Program-made: the position numbers and the translations under genes
NCBI RefSeq assembly: GCF_014904705.1
Contig: NZ_JACZCQ010000003.1
Span: forward strand, 496,001-560,000
Length of the DNA stretch: 64,000 nucleotides
Direction: 5' to 3'
DNA from: Nisaea sediminum
GTDB lineage: Bacteria > Pseudomonadota > Alphaproteobacteria > Thalassobaculales > Thalassobaculaceae
In this document: positions 10,859 to 20,202 of the stretch, in pieces
Layout: each line of letters begins with the position of its first letter
Numbering within the stretch: the stretch's first letter is position 1
Notes under the pieces: model-generated
What the model was told of the DNA's origin: nothing
Database searches by the model: none
Seen by the model: only the letters and a program-made list of their open reading frames with translations

Positions 10859-11824
10859 TCAGTTATGCCCGGTCAACAGAAACTGACGAATATTCTTAAA
10901 GATTTTTGCGTCCGATCTTTCCGAATATTGCTTTTCGACCATCAAATTTGCATGGACCTGATTGCGGAACCACGTCATCTGGCGCTTCGCATAGCGCCGC
11001 GTGTCCCGCTGCGCAAGCCGGACGCATTCCTCGCGCGAAATTTTTTCTTTAAGAAAATCAATAATTTGCGGAATACCCAGCGCCTTCATGGACGGAAGCG
11101 CCGGATCGAGATTGAGCGCCATCAGGGCGCGAACCTCGTCCAGCCCCCCCTCTTCCAGCATTCTTTCGAAGCGCAGATCGCATCTGCGATACAAGGCCGC
11201 ACGCTCCGGCAGAACGGTCACGGTGAAGAACGCCATCCCCTCCGGCACCCGCGCGGGCTGCTCCTGCCACTCGGACAAGGGCCGGCCGGTTTCCTGAAGG
11301 ACCTCCCAGGCGCGGATCAGGCGCTGGCTGTCGCCGTCATGCAGTCTGGCGGCGAGGATCGGGTCGCCCTCGGCGAGACGCCTGCGGAGCTCGGCACCGC
11401 CGATCCGTGTATGCAGCGCCCGCGCCTCTGCTCGCACTTCGGGCGGGACCTCCGGCATCTCGGAAAGCCCGTGCGTCAGCGCCCGGAGATAGAGACCAGT
11501 CCCGCCGCACAGGATCGGCACCCTGCCCTCCGCCGCCGCGGCATGAATCTCCGCCAGAGCGCGTTCGCGCCAGAGTGCGGCGGAACAGACCTCCGCCGCG
11601 CCGAGAAAGCCGTAGAGCCGGTGTGGAGCACGTGCGAGATCCTCCGCCCCCGGCCGTGCCGTGACGATCGCGAGCTCGCGATAGACCTGCATGGAATCCG
11701 CATTGATGACGGTGCCGCCCAGGTCTTCGGCGAGATCGACGGCAAGCGCGGATTTCCCGCTCGCGGTCGGGCCGCCAATGACGACAACGCGGATCGGCTC
11801 CGCTGAGGAAACTTCACTGGACAT
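10859..11824 (-). CDS. miaA: tRNA dimethylallyltransferase
   Basis: A 321-residue enzyme that transfers a dimethylallyl group to A37 of tRNAs reading UNN codons. The P-loop GGPTASGKSAL is at residues 18-28, then INADSMQVYREL, the conserved substrate-binding stretch, and GGTGLYLRALTHGLSEMP. The C-terminal half has RQMTWFRNQ, also conserved. I placed the start at ATG 11824 (MSSEVSSAEP), 17 residues before the P-loop; an in-frame extension to 12145 runs antisense through serB and is rejected. It diverges from serB with only 31 bases between the start codons, so the two promoters must overlap. Confidence 0.94.
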   Translation of the reverse strand: MSSEVSSAEPIRVVVIGGPTASGKSALAVDLAEDLGGTVINADSMQVYRELAIVTARPGAEDLARAPHRLYGFLGAAEVCSAALWRERALAEIHAAAAEGRVPILCGGTGLYLRALTHGLSEMPEVPPEVRAEARALHTRIGGAELRRRLAEGDPILAARLHDGDSQRLIRAWEVLQETGRPLSEWQEQPARVPEGMAFFTVTVLPERAALYRRCDLRFERMLEEGGLDEVRALMALNLDPALPSMKALGIPQIIDFLKEKISREECVRLAQRDTRRYAKRQMTWFRNQVHANLMVEKQYSERSDAKIFKNIRQFLLTGHN

Positions 11825-11855
11825 GAATATGGCGCTTACGCGATAAGCCGGGGCC

Positions 11856-12752
11856 ATGCAACACGTGCTTACCCTCACATCGAACCCGGCAAGCCCAGCT
11901 CTTGACGCCTCCGTGGTCGAGCGTGCCGAGGATGTCCTCCGCACCGCCGGACTGACGGTCGGCGCCGCCGACTGGCTCGATCCGGATACCGCGCTCGACT
12001 TGCCATTCGACGGCACTGTTTCGGAGAGCCTGTCTGTGGCACTGCATGAGGCGCTCGCGGGCCTCGCTGTCGACATCAATATCCAGGCAGCCGAAGGGCG
12101 CCGGAAGCGGTTGCTGATCGCCGACATGGATTCCACCGTCATCACGTCGGAATCCCTCGACGATCTCGCGGCCTATGCCGGCATCGGCGACAAGATCGCG
12201 CCGATCACAGCCCGCGCCATGCGTGGCGAGATAGACTTCGAAGGCGCGCTGAAGGCACGCGTGGCGATGCTGGCCGGCCATCCGGCGAGCCTGCTCGACC
12301 GCCTGCTCAAGGAAGTCGAGATCACACCCGGCGCCCGAACCCTCGTCGCGACAATGAAACGCGACGGCGCATACACAGCTCTGGTTTCCGGCGGTTTCAC
12401 CTCGCTGACCGGGCCTGTGCGCGAGCGCCTCGGTTTTCATACCGACCGTGCGAACACGCTGAACGTCACCGGCGGCGCGTTTACCGGGACTGTCGGAGAG
12501 CCGATCCTCGGACGTGACGCGAAGCTGGTGGCGCTGAACGAGTTTTGCGCCGAACTCGGGATCGGGCCGGGGGATGCCGTGACGGTCGGCGACGGGGCCA
12601 ACGACCTTGCCATGCTGCAAGCCGCCGGAACCGGTGTCGCCTTCCGCGGCAAACCGGCGGTGCGCGAAGCCGCGCGGTTCCGTATCGATCACGGCGATCT
12701 GAGTGCCCTGCTTCATCTTCAGGGTTACAGGCGCGCCGATTTCGCTCCCTGA
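11856..12752 (+). CDS. serB: phosphoserine phosphatase
   Basis: A 298-residue HAD-family phosphatase catalysing the last step of the phosphorylated serine pathway. Motif I is DMDST with nucleophile Asp90 and acid Asp92; motif II is the SGGFTSLTGP serine; motif III and IV are the lysine of GRDAKL and GDGANDLAML. The N-terminal 80 residues form the ACT-like domain found in the longer SerB forms. It acts with SerA and SerC, encoded at 41.7-44.5 kb in this window, so the three-step pathway is complete here although split. It diverges from miaA. Confidence 0.94.
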   Translation: MQHVLTLTSNPASPALDASVVERAEDVLRTAGLTVGAADWLDPDTALDLPFDGTVSESLSVALHEALAGLAVDINIQAAEGRRKRLLIADMDSTVITSESLDDLAAYAGIGDKIAPITARAMRGEIDFEGALKARVAMLAGHPASLLDRLLKEVEITPGARTLVATMKRDGAYTALVSGGFTSLTGPVRERLGFHTDRANTLNVTGGAFTGTVGEPILGRDAKLVALNEFCAELGIGPGDAVTVGDGANDLAMLQAAGTGVAFRGKPAVREAARFRIDHGDLSALLHLQGYRRADFAP

Positions 12753-12769
12753 GTGAACGCATAAAACAA

Positions 12770-12795
12770 CGGCGCCGGCCTTTCGACCGGCGCCG
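12770..12795 (-). terminator. terminator between serB and degP
   Basis: A nine-base-pair stem (CGGCGCCGG at 12770-12778, CCGGCGCCG at 12787-12795) between two convergent genes. On the minus strand it is followed by GTTGTTTTATG, a reasonable T tract, so it fits best as the degP terminator; on the plus strand no T run follows. A G-rich run, G7CG6, lies at 12822-12835 between the hairpin and the degP stop. Confidence 0.65.
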
Positions 12796-12837
12796 CGCGT
12801 CGCACCCGCTAGGGCTGCCTGGGGGGGCGGGGGGAGA

Positions 12838-14337
12838 TTAGCCCTCAGTAATGCGGAGTGCGACAAACCTCATCTCGCCGCCGCGATTCACGGTGAGGAG
12901 CACCGATTTCTTGCCGGCGCTTCTGGCGTCCGAAATGCCCTTCTGCACGCCGTCCGGAGACGAAACCGCGTTCTGCTGAACCTCGACGATCACGTCGCCG
13001 GCCCGGAGATCACGAGCGGCCGGACCATCCGGATCGACTTCCGTCACGACGACCCCGGACGCGTCGCTATCGAGCGAATACTTGGACTTCATTTCGTCGC
13101 TGATCGCCGACAATTCAAGGCCAAGCGACTCGACCCTATCCGGCTCTGACGGAGCCGGCTGCGGGCCACCGCTGGTCAGCAGAGCCTGCTTCTCGGCTTC
13201 CTCGAGCTCTCCGATATTCGCCGTCACGCGAACCTTCTTGCCGCCGCGCCAGAGCTCGACCGGAACGTCCCTCCCGATCGGGGTCTGCGCGACGATCTTC
13301 GGCAGTTCCCGCATGGTATCCACGTCGCGGTTGTTGAATTTCAGGATCACGTCGCCTGCCCTGATTCCGGCCGTCTTCGCCGGGCCCTGGTCATTGACGT
13401 GAGCCACGAGCGCGCCGCGCGCACCGTCGAGAGACAGGCTTTCGGCGACCTCGGGGGTCACTTCCTGGATCCGCACACCGAGCCAGCCGCGGCGGGTGCG
13501 GCCGAATTCCTTGAGCTGCTTCACCACAGGATCGGCCAGTGCGGAGGAAACCGCGAAACCGATGCCGACCGAACCGCCGGACTGCGAGAAGATCACGGTG
13601 TTCACACCGATGACCTCGCCGTCGATATTGAACAGCGGGCCGCCGGAATTGCCCTTGTTGATCGCCGCGTCGGTCTGGATGAAATCGTCATACGGACCCT
13701 GCCCGATGTCGCGGCCGCGGGCCGAGACAATACCGGCCGTAACCGTTCCACCGAGGCCGAACGGATTGCCGATCGCGACAACCCAGTCGCCGACCCGCAT
13801 CTTGTCGGAATCGCCAAACTTGACCGCCGGAAGGTCGACCCCTTTCGGATCGAACTTGAGTACGGCGATGTCAGTCTTCGGATCGGTGCCGACCAGCTCG
13901 GCAGCGAATTCCGTGTCGTCCTGCATGCGAATCAGGATCTCGTCGGCGTCCTTGATCACGTGGTTGTTGGTGACGACGTAGCCGGCCTTGTCGATGATGA
14001 AGCCTGACCCGAGCGACTGGGCGCGACGCGAGCGGCGCTCGTTATCGGGTCGCATCCGGTCTTCGAATTCCTTGAAGAACTCCTCGAAGGGAGTGCCCGG
14101 CGGCAAGGTGCGTCCATTGTCGGATGCGGTGATGGTTTGTGTCGTGGAAATGTTCACGACCGCGGGCAGCAGTTTCTCCGCCAGGTCGGCGAAGCTCTCC
14201 GGAGCGGCCCGGGCGAACGCCGGAGCGGCCGGCGTAAACGCCGGTACGGCCACGGCAACCGCCAGGAACCCGGCCATAAGACCGTTTCTGAGGCCTTTCA
14301 AGACCATGACAGAGACCTCTGTGGTGACGCCTTTCAT
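12838..14337 (-). CDS. degP: periplasmic serine protease DegP/HtrA (Do family)
   Basis: A secreted trypsin-like protease and chaperone of 499 residues for misfolded envelope proteins. A signal peptide (VLKGLRNGLMAGFLAVAVAV then APAFA) is followed by the protease domain with catalytic His126 (TNNHV), Asp156 (TDIAV) and Ser231 (GNSGGPLF), then two PDZ domains (about 290-380 and 410-495). The start could be ATG 14337 or the internal ATG ten codons later (MVLKGL), which gives a more typical signal peptide; an upstream in-frame extension is rejected. It follows hflK-hflC-DUF2065 on the same strand, the usual alphaproteobacterial order. Confidence 0.94.
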   Translation of the reverse strand: MKGVTTEVSVMVLKGLRNGLMAGFLAVAVAVPAFTPAAPAFARAAPESFADLAEKLLPAVVNISTTQTITASDNGRTLPPGTPFEEFFKEFEDRMRPDNERRSRRAQSLGSGFIIDKAGYVVTNNHVIKDADEILIRMQDDTEFAAELVGTDPKTDIAVLKFDPKGVDLPAVKFGDSDKMRVGDWVVAIGNPFGLGGTVTAGIVSARGRDIGQGPYDDFIQTDAAINKGNSGGPLFNIDGEVIGVNTVIFSQSGGSVGIGFAVSSALADPVVKQLKEFGRTRRGWLGVRIQEVTPEVAESLSLDGARGALVAHVNDQGPAKTAGIRAGDVILKFNNRDVDTMRELPKIVAQTPIGRDVPVELWRGGKKVRVTANIGELEEAEKQALLTSGGPQPAPSEPDRVESLGLELSAISDEMKSKYSLDSDASGVVVTEVDPDGPAARDLRAGDVIVEVQQNAVSSPDGVQKGISDARSAGKKSVLLTVNRGGEMRFVALRITEG

Positions 14338-14602
14338 GTTTCCATAGCTCCTTAGCCAAGCTTTTCTGTTCGTTCGGAACAGGGAACCCGCATCGCACCG
14401 GCGACCAGGCCGCGCACGGCAGTCCGAGTGCCATTCGTCCCTAAGAAACACGTCAACAAGGTGGGGACGATCAGGCGACTGTCAACGCCATCCCTTCCAT
14501 AATGTCAGATATAGCCGCAGGGTGTGGCGGCATTATGGTGAGAATTGCACAACTATGTCCGAAAAGGGGCATGTCCCGGCAGGGCAGCACACGCGATTGT
14601 GC
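14338..14602. other. spacer between the DUF2065 gene and degP
   Basis: About 265 bases with no supportable gene. It probably contains a separate degP promoter, since the gap is much larger than the other gaps of the cluster. AAGGAG stands about ten bases before the chosen degP start. I found no clear envelope-stress promoter by eye. Confidence 0.4.
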
Positions 14603-14791
14603 TTACGCGGCCCGGATCAGCCATGCCAGCCCGAAGCCGATCGCCATCGCGATCAGACCCGCGCGGCGCAGGCTCGCCGGATCCATTTCGAGGGCCAGCC
14701 GCATCATGTGCTGCATGCGCCCCGGCATCAGCGCATAGAGACAGCCCTCGATAAAAAAAACGAGGGCAAGCGCCGTCAGAAAATCTGTCAC
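14603..14791 (-). CDS. DUF2065 small membrane protein
   Basis: A 62-residue protein made of two hydrophobic helices: LTALALVFFIEGCLYALMPG and AGLIAMAIGFGLAWLIR. The central PGRMQHMMRLALEMDPASLRRAGLI is the DUF2065 (YjeT) signature. The start is GTG at 14791 behind a G-rich Shine-Dalgarno. Family members are regularly found directly after hflC, as here, and are thought to accompany the HflKC membrane complex, but no biochemical role is established to my knowledge. It stands 39 bases after hflC and well before degP. Confidence 0.88.
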   Translation of the reverse strand: MTDFLTALALVFFIEGCLYALMPGRMQHMMRLALEMDPASLRRAGLIAMAIGFGLAWLIRAA

Positions 14792-14830
14792 GGCCCCTGC
14801 CCCCGCCTGTTCCCGGGTTGCGCGGCGTCC

Positions 14831-15706
14831 CTACTTGGACGCCGGCGCTCCCTGGATGTCCTTGAAGTACTTGAAGAAGTCGCTATCCGGCGAAAGCACC
14901 ATCGTGGTGTCCCCCGACTTCATCGCGTTCCGATAGGCCTGCATCGAACGGTAGAATGCGAAGAACTCCGGATCCTGGCCGAAAGCATCGGCGTAGATCT
15001 TGATCGCCTCCGCATCGCCCTGACCGCGCAGGATCTCGGACTGCTTCTTGGCTTCCGCCACGATGACCACGCGCTGTTTGTCGGCATCGGCGCGGATCTT
15101 CTGCGCCTCTTCCTGACCCTGCGCCCGGAATTCCTTGGCCTCGCGTTCACGCTCGGACTTCATCCGATTGTAAATATTGAGGCTGGTTTCTTCCGGATAA
15201 TCCGCTCGGCGGATCCGCACCTCGACCAGTTCCATGCCAAGCGGGCGGGCGCCGTCATTGGCCTGGGCCCGGATGCTGGCCATGATCTGGATACGCTGAT
15301 CCGACAGGATGCTCAGCAGCGTCTCGTTACCGAGAACGCGGCGCAGCGCCGAATTGATGATCGGGCTGAGACGCGAGCGCGCGCCGAGTTCGTCGCGAAC
15401 CGTTTGATAGAACAGCAGCGGATCGACGATCTTGAAACGCGCGTAGCTGTCCACGTCGAGACGCTTCTGGTCGGAGAGGATGACCTGCTGTTTCGGCGGA
15501 TCGAGATCGAGCACGCGCTTGTCGTAGTAGATCACGTTCTGCCAGGGCATCTTCACTTTGAGGCCCGGATCCTTGACGGCCGCCTTCGGTTCACCGAACT
15601 GGAGCACGATCGCCTGCTGAACCTGAGAGACGACGAAAAGGGAAGTGAAGGCGACGATCCCCGCGATCAGGACCAGTACGCCGATAATGGCGAGTCCGCG
15701 GTTCAT
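14831..15706 (-). CDS. hflC: HflC, prohibitin-like modulator of FtsH
   Basis: A 291-residue bitopic membrane protein of the stomatin/prohibitin (band 7) family. The N-terminal helix LAIIGVLVLIAGIVAFTSLFVV is followed by VQQAIVLQFGEPKAAVKDPGL, the start of the band 7 domain, and a long Ala/Glu/Arg-rich coiled coil (ERERE...IRADADKQRVV). HflC and HflK form a large periplasmic cage that regulates the FtsH protease. Its ATG overlaps the hflK stop (ATGA). Confidence 0.95.
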   Translation of the reverse strand: MNRGLAIIGVLVLIAGIVAFTSLFVVSQVQQAIVLQFGEPKAAVKDPGLKVKMPWQNVIYYDKRVLDLDPPKQQVILSDQKRLDVDSYARFKIVDPLLFYQTVRDELGARSRLSPIINSALRRVLGNETLLSILSDQRIQIMASIRAQANDGARPLGMELVEVRIRRADYPEETSLNIYNRMKSEREREAKEFRAQGQEEAQKIRADADKQRVVIVAEAKKQSEILRGQGDAEAIKIYADAFGQDPEFFAFYRSMQAYRNAMKSGDTTMVLSPDSDFFKYFKDIQGAPASK

Positions 15707-16887
15707 TGCGTGCCTCCCGTCGAGGAGCGGTTCTGCTGGATCTGCTTCTGCACTTCGGGCAGAGGCAGATATGGAACCACTCCGCCTTCGCCGCTAGCGC
15801 CGTTGTCGATGATGACCTTGTTCACGTTGCCGAGAACCTCTTCCAGTGTCTCGAGATAGATCCGCTTCTGGGTCACGTCCTTGGCCGCCGAATAAGCCGT
15901 GTAGACGGACCGGAAGCGGTCGGCGTCACCGGTTGCGCGGTTGATGACTTCCTGACGGTAGGCGTCCGCCTCCTCGATGATCTGCGCCGCCTCGCCCCGG
16001 GCCCGCGGGACAACGTCGTTGCGGAACGTCTCGGCTTCGTTTTTCAGCCGGTCCTTGTCCTGACGGGCACGCTGGACCTCGTTGAAAGCGTCGATCACCT
16101 GCTTCGGCGGATCGACCGCGAGCAGCTGGACCTGACGCACATCGACGCCGGCCACGTATTCATTCATCAGATTCTGCAGATCTTCCTGCACCGTGCTTTC
16201 GATCAGCTGACGGCCTTCGGTCAGCGCGACCTGAATCGGCCGTTTGCCGATGGCGTCGCGCATCGCGGACTCTGCCGCCATTTTCACGGTCTCTTCCGGA
16301 TCCTGGAGATTGAAGAGAAAGTGGCCGGCATCGGCGATACGCCAGAACACGACGAAATCGATATCGACGATATTCTCGTCGCCGGTGATCATCTGGCTTT
16401 CTTCGGGCACGTCACGCTGCACGGAGCTGCGGCTGGAGCCGTCGCCGGAGCTGCGGTAGCCCACCTCGATGCGGTTTTCGCGCGTCACGTCCGGCCGGAT
16501 GACGGATCCGATCGGCGACGGAAAATTCCAGTGCAGGCCCGGGTCGGTCGGCACGCCGGTATAACGGCCGAAAACAAGCTCAATGCCCTGCTGGTTCGGC
16601 TGCACACGGTAGAGGCCGGAGAAAAGCCAGAGTGCGAGAAGACCGACGACGACAAGAGTGATCCCGGTCGGACCTCCGAGGCCCTTCGGCAACATGCCCC
16701 TCAACCGCGCCTGGCCCTGGCGGATCACCTCGTCGATGTCCGGCGGCTGCTGGCCGCCCCCACCACCGCCGAAACCTCCCGGTCCGCGGCCGCCCCAGGG
16801 AGACTTGCCGCCTCCACCGCCGCCTGACCCGTTACCACCGCCGCCGCCCCAAGGACCGCCGCCACCACCTTGATTACTCCAAGGCAT
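15703..16887 (-). CDS. hflK: HflK, prohibitin-like modulator of FtsH
   Basis: A 394-residue partner of HflC. The first 50 residues are an extreme Gly/Trp/Pro-rich cytoplasmic segment, then a membrane helix (LVVVGLLALWLFSGLY) and the band 7 domain beginning VQPNQQGIELVFGRY. The conserved DEVIRQGQARLRGMLP precedes the helix. The Gly-rich segment makes a G/C-skewed stretch at 16740-16870. It leads the hflK-hflC-DUF2065-degP cluster and diverges from mrp across 142 bases. Confidence 0.95.
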   Translation of the reverse strand: MPWSNQGGGGGPWGGGGGNGSGGGGGGKSPWGGRGPGGFGGGGGGQQPPDIDEVIRQGQARLRGMLPKGLGGPTGITLVVVGLLALWLFSGLYRVQPNQQGIELVFGRYTGVPTDPGLHWNFPSPIGSVIRPDVTRENRIEVGYRSSGDGSSRSSVQRDVPEESQMITGDENIVDIDFVVFWRIADAGHFLFNLQDPEETVKMAAESAMRDAIGKRPIQVALTEGRQLIESTVQEDLQNLMNEYVAGVDVRQVQLLAVDPPKQVIDAFNEVQRARQDKDRLKNEAETFRNDVVPRARGEAAQIIEEADAYRQEVINRATGDADRFRSVYTAYSAAKDVTQKRIYLETLEEVLGNVNKVIIDNGASGEGGVVPYLPLPEVQKQIQQNRSSTGGTQ

Positions 16888-17029
16888 ATATGTTTCCCCT
16901 CATTTCCAAGCGCATCGTCGCTCTTAGCAGATGCCCCCCCGGTTGCAAAGAAATAGGGGAAGCGTATATCTGCTTGCGCACCACAGAGTGCTGCATCCGC
17001 ATATTGGCCAAAAGCCGGAGAAATCAAGC

Positions 17030-18184
17030 ATGGCACGGGTAACGGAAGAACAGGTCCTGGCGGCGCTGAAGGCCGTCGAAGACCCCGACAAGGGGCAGGA
17101 CATCGTCAGCCTCGGCATGGTGAGCGGCCTTGTCGTCAAGGACGGCAATGTCGGTTTCGCGATCGAGGTCGACCCCCAGCGCGGCCCACAGCTCGAGCCG
17201 CTGCGCCAGGCAGCGGAGAAGGCCGTCGACGGCCTCGCCGGCGTGCTCTCCGTCACCGCCGTGCTGACGGCCCACCGCCCGTCCGGACAAGGTCAGCCGC
17301 CGCAGCAGGGCGCGCCGAGGCAGGCGCCGCAAGCCGGCCCCGGAACGCAGGCGCGCCCGGCGCAGAACACTCAGAAGACGCTGGTCCCTGGCATCAAGTC
17401 GATCATCGCCATCGCCTCGGGCAAGGGTGGTGTCGGCAAATCCACCACCGCGATCAACCTCGCGCTCGCGCTGAAGGCGTCCGGCCTCACCGTCGGCATC
17501 CTCGACGCCGATATCTACGGCCCCTCCCTGCCCCGCATGATGGGCATTTCCGGCCGCCCGACCACGGAGGACGGCAAGACCCTAAAGCCGCTGGAGCGGT
17601 TCGGGATCAAATGCATGTCCATCGGCTTCCTGGTGCCGGAGGACAGCCCGACGATCTGGCGCGGGCCTATGGTGATGAGCGCGCTGGAACAGATGCTGCG
17701 CGACGTGCTCTGGGGCGAGCTCGACGTGCTCGTGGTCGACATGCCGCCGGGCACCGGCGACGCCCAGCTCACCATGTCGCAGCGCGTGCCGCTCGCCGGC
17801 GCCGTGATCGTCTCGACGCCGCAGGACATCGCCCTGCTGGACGCCCGCAAGGGCCTCAACATGTTCCGCAAGGTCGATGTGCCGGTGCTCGGCATCATCG
17901 AGAACATGAGCTATTTCCTCTGCCCGAGCTGCGGCGAGCGCTCCGACATCTTCGGCCATGGCGGCGCCCGCGACGAGGCCGAGCGGATCGGCGTCGATTT
18001 CCTCGGCGAAGTTCCGCTGCATATGGACATCCGCGAGACGTCGGATGCCGGTAACCCGATCGTCGTTTCCGCTCCGGAGAGCGCGCATGCGGTTGCCTAC
18101 AAGGGCATCGCGGAGAAGGTCTGGGCGAAGATCGGCAGCGGCGACAGCGGGCGCCGGGCGGCGCCCAAGATCGTCTTCAACTAG
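17030..18184 (+). CDS. mrp: Mrp/ApbC iron-sulfur cluster carrier ATPase
   Basis: A 384-residue P-loop protein that binds and passes on Fe-S clusters. An N-terminal DUF59/MIP18-like domain (ALKAVEDPDKGQDIVSLGMV) is joined by a Gln/Pro-rich linker to the ATPase domain with the deviant Walker A GKGGVGKSTT, then DADIYGPSLPRMMG and VVDMPPGTGDAQL. The CPSC pair (LCPSCGERSDIFGHGG) is the cluster-binding motif. The start is ATG 17030 with GGAG ten bases before it; a longer in-frame form into the intergenic region is unlikely. Its TAG stop shares a CTAG with the stop of the convergent gene. Confidence 0.94.
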   Translation: MARVTEEQVLAALKAVEDPDKGQDIVSLGMVSGLVVKDGNVGFAIEVDPQRGPQLEPLRQAAEKAVDGLAGVLSVTAVLTAHRPSGQGQPPQQGAPRQAPQAGPGTQARPAQNTQKTLVPGIKSIIAIASGKGGVGKSTTAINLALALKASGLTVGILDADIYGPSLPRMMGISGRPTTEDGKTLKPLERFGIKCMSIGFLVPEDSPTIWRGPMVMSALEQMLRDVLWGELDVLVVDMPPGTGDAQLTMSQRVPLAGAVIVSTPQDIALLDARKGLNMFRKVDVPVLGIIENMSYFLCPSCGERSDIFGHGGARDEAERIGVDFLGEVPLHMDIRETSDAGNPIVVSAPESAHAVAYKGIAEKVWAKIGSGDSGRRAAPKIVFN

Positions 18185-18699
18185 ACGCCGACAGTGGCGC
18201 TCCGCCGTTCCATGATCACGGTGTCGCGCCACTGCCCTTCCATCGGGCCGTAGGTCATCTTGGCGATCCGCTCGCGGCGCCCGAGAACGCGGAAGCCGTA
18301 AGCCTCATGCAAACGGATGCTGGCCTCGTTCTCGGGGAAAATGCTGGTCTGCAAGGTCCAGAACCCGGCACGCTCGGAGGCCGACACCAGCGCTTCGAGC
18401 AGCTTCCGTCCGACACCCTGTCCGCGTGCGTTTGCCGAGATATAGATGCTGTGCTCGGCGACGCCGCGATAGACCGCGCGCTTGGAGACCGGCGTCAGGG
18501 CGACCCAGCCGACGACTTCGCGGCCGATCGCCGCCACGAGCCGGCATTCCGGCAGATATTTCTCGTCGAAGGCCGGCCAGTCGGGCGCAACGGACTCGAA
18601 GGTCGCGTGACCGGTCTCGATCCCGGCCTGATAGATCGCCAGCACCCGGCTCGCATCCTCCGGAACCATCGCCCGGATTTCGATCGCGCTTGCGGTCAT
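18181..18699 (-). CDS. GNAT-family N-acetyltransferase, phosphinothricin/Met-sulfoximine type
   Basis: A 172-residue acetyltransferase. IEIRAMVPEDASRVLAIYQAGIETGHATFE is the start of the phosphinothricin-acetyltransferase-like group, and the acetyl-CoA loop is ARGQGVGRKLLEAL. The aromatic-rich C-terminal IRLHEAYGFRVLGRRERIAKM is conserved in the group. The substrate is likely an amino-acid analogue, but this is inference. ATG 18699 lies four bases past the folA stop, so it is the third gene of a thyA-folA operon. Confidence 0.88.
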   Translation of the reverse strand: MTASAIEIRAMVPEDASRVLAIYQAGIETGHATFESVAPDWPAFDEKYLPECRLVAAIGREVVGWVALTPVSKRAVYRGVAEHSIYISANARGQGVGRKLLEALVSASERAGFWTLQTSIFPENEASIRLHEAYGFRVLGRRERIAKMTYGPMEGQWRDTVIMERRSATVGV

Positions 18700-18703
18700 G
18701 GCC

Positions 18704-19228
18704 TCAGCTCCGCTCCAGCGTGACGAAACTGTGCGCCGGGCTGCCGTCCTTCTCCGGATGGTCCGTCCGCTCCGTCTCTCTCCAGTCCGCGCGGTCGAAA
18801 TCCGGGAAACGGGTCTTGCCCTCGACCTCGAGATGGATCTCGGTGACGTGCATGCGCTGCACCTTGTCCATCGCCTGACGGTAGATCTCCGCTCCTCCGA
18901 AGACAACGATCTCGTCGACACCGTCATTCAGCGCAATGCGGCGCGCCAGATCCAGCGCCTCGGTAACATCGTGAGCGACCTGCACGCCGTCCGCCTTGAA
19001 GCCGCGGTCGCGGGTGACGACGATGTTGGTGCGCCCCGGCAGCGGCCGTCCGATCGACTGGAAGGTCTTGCGCCCCATCACCAGGGGCTTGCCCATGGTG
19101 ATCCGTTTCACCCGCCTCAGGTCGTCCGGAAGATGCCAGGGCATCTTCTCCCCGTCACCGATCACGCCATTGTCGGAGACGGCGACGACGATCGCCGGCA
19201 CCGGAAACTTCACCACTTTGTCGCTCAT
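18704..19228 (-). CDS. folA: dihydrofolate reductase
   Basis: A 174-residue enzyme reducing dihydrofolate, needed to regenerate the folate used by thymidylate synthase. Recognisable elements are NGVIGDGEKMPWHLPDDL (with the catalytic acid in the DDL region), MGRKTFQSIGRPLPGRTNIV and VFGGAEIYRQAM. Family length is normal. The start ATG 19228 has GGA seven bases upstream; the much longer open frame that runs into thyA is a shadow. It follows thyA by eight bases. Confidence 0.96.
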   Translation of the reverse strand: MSDKVVKFPVPAIVVAVSDNGVIGDGEKMPWHLPDDLRRVKRITMGKPLVMGRKTFQSIGRPLPGRTNIVVTRDRGFKADGVQVAHDVTEALDLARRIALNDGVDEIVVFGGAEIYRQAMDKVQRMHVTEIHLEVEGKTRFPDFDRADWRETERTDHPEKDGSPAHSFVTLERS

Positions 19229-19236
19229 GAAAGGTC

Positions 19237-20031
<795 letters not shown>

Positions 20032-20202
20032 GCGGGAGTCGCCCAGTCGAGTTCCGAGTAATAGGATATATATTGTGAAGCCGTGCCCGGCCAACGCAAG
20101 CGATTGCGGTTCGCCAGCGATTGCAGATTGACACCCGTCTGAATCCGCTCGCACTTTTGCCCCGATCATTCCTGCCGACGGGACCGGACCGAAAGGGCCA
20201 CG

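Noticed and set aside
8900-11806. A 968-codon plus-strand frame opposite ilvB and miaA
   Set aside because: Antisense shadow of two recognised genes; composition and lack of a ribosome-binding site argue against coding.
11825-12145. N-terminal extension of miaA
   Set aside because: It runs antisense through serB. The family N-terminus starts just before the P-loop, at ATG 11824.
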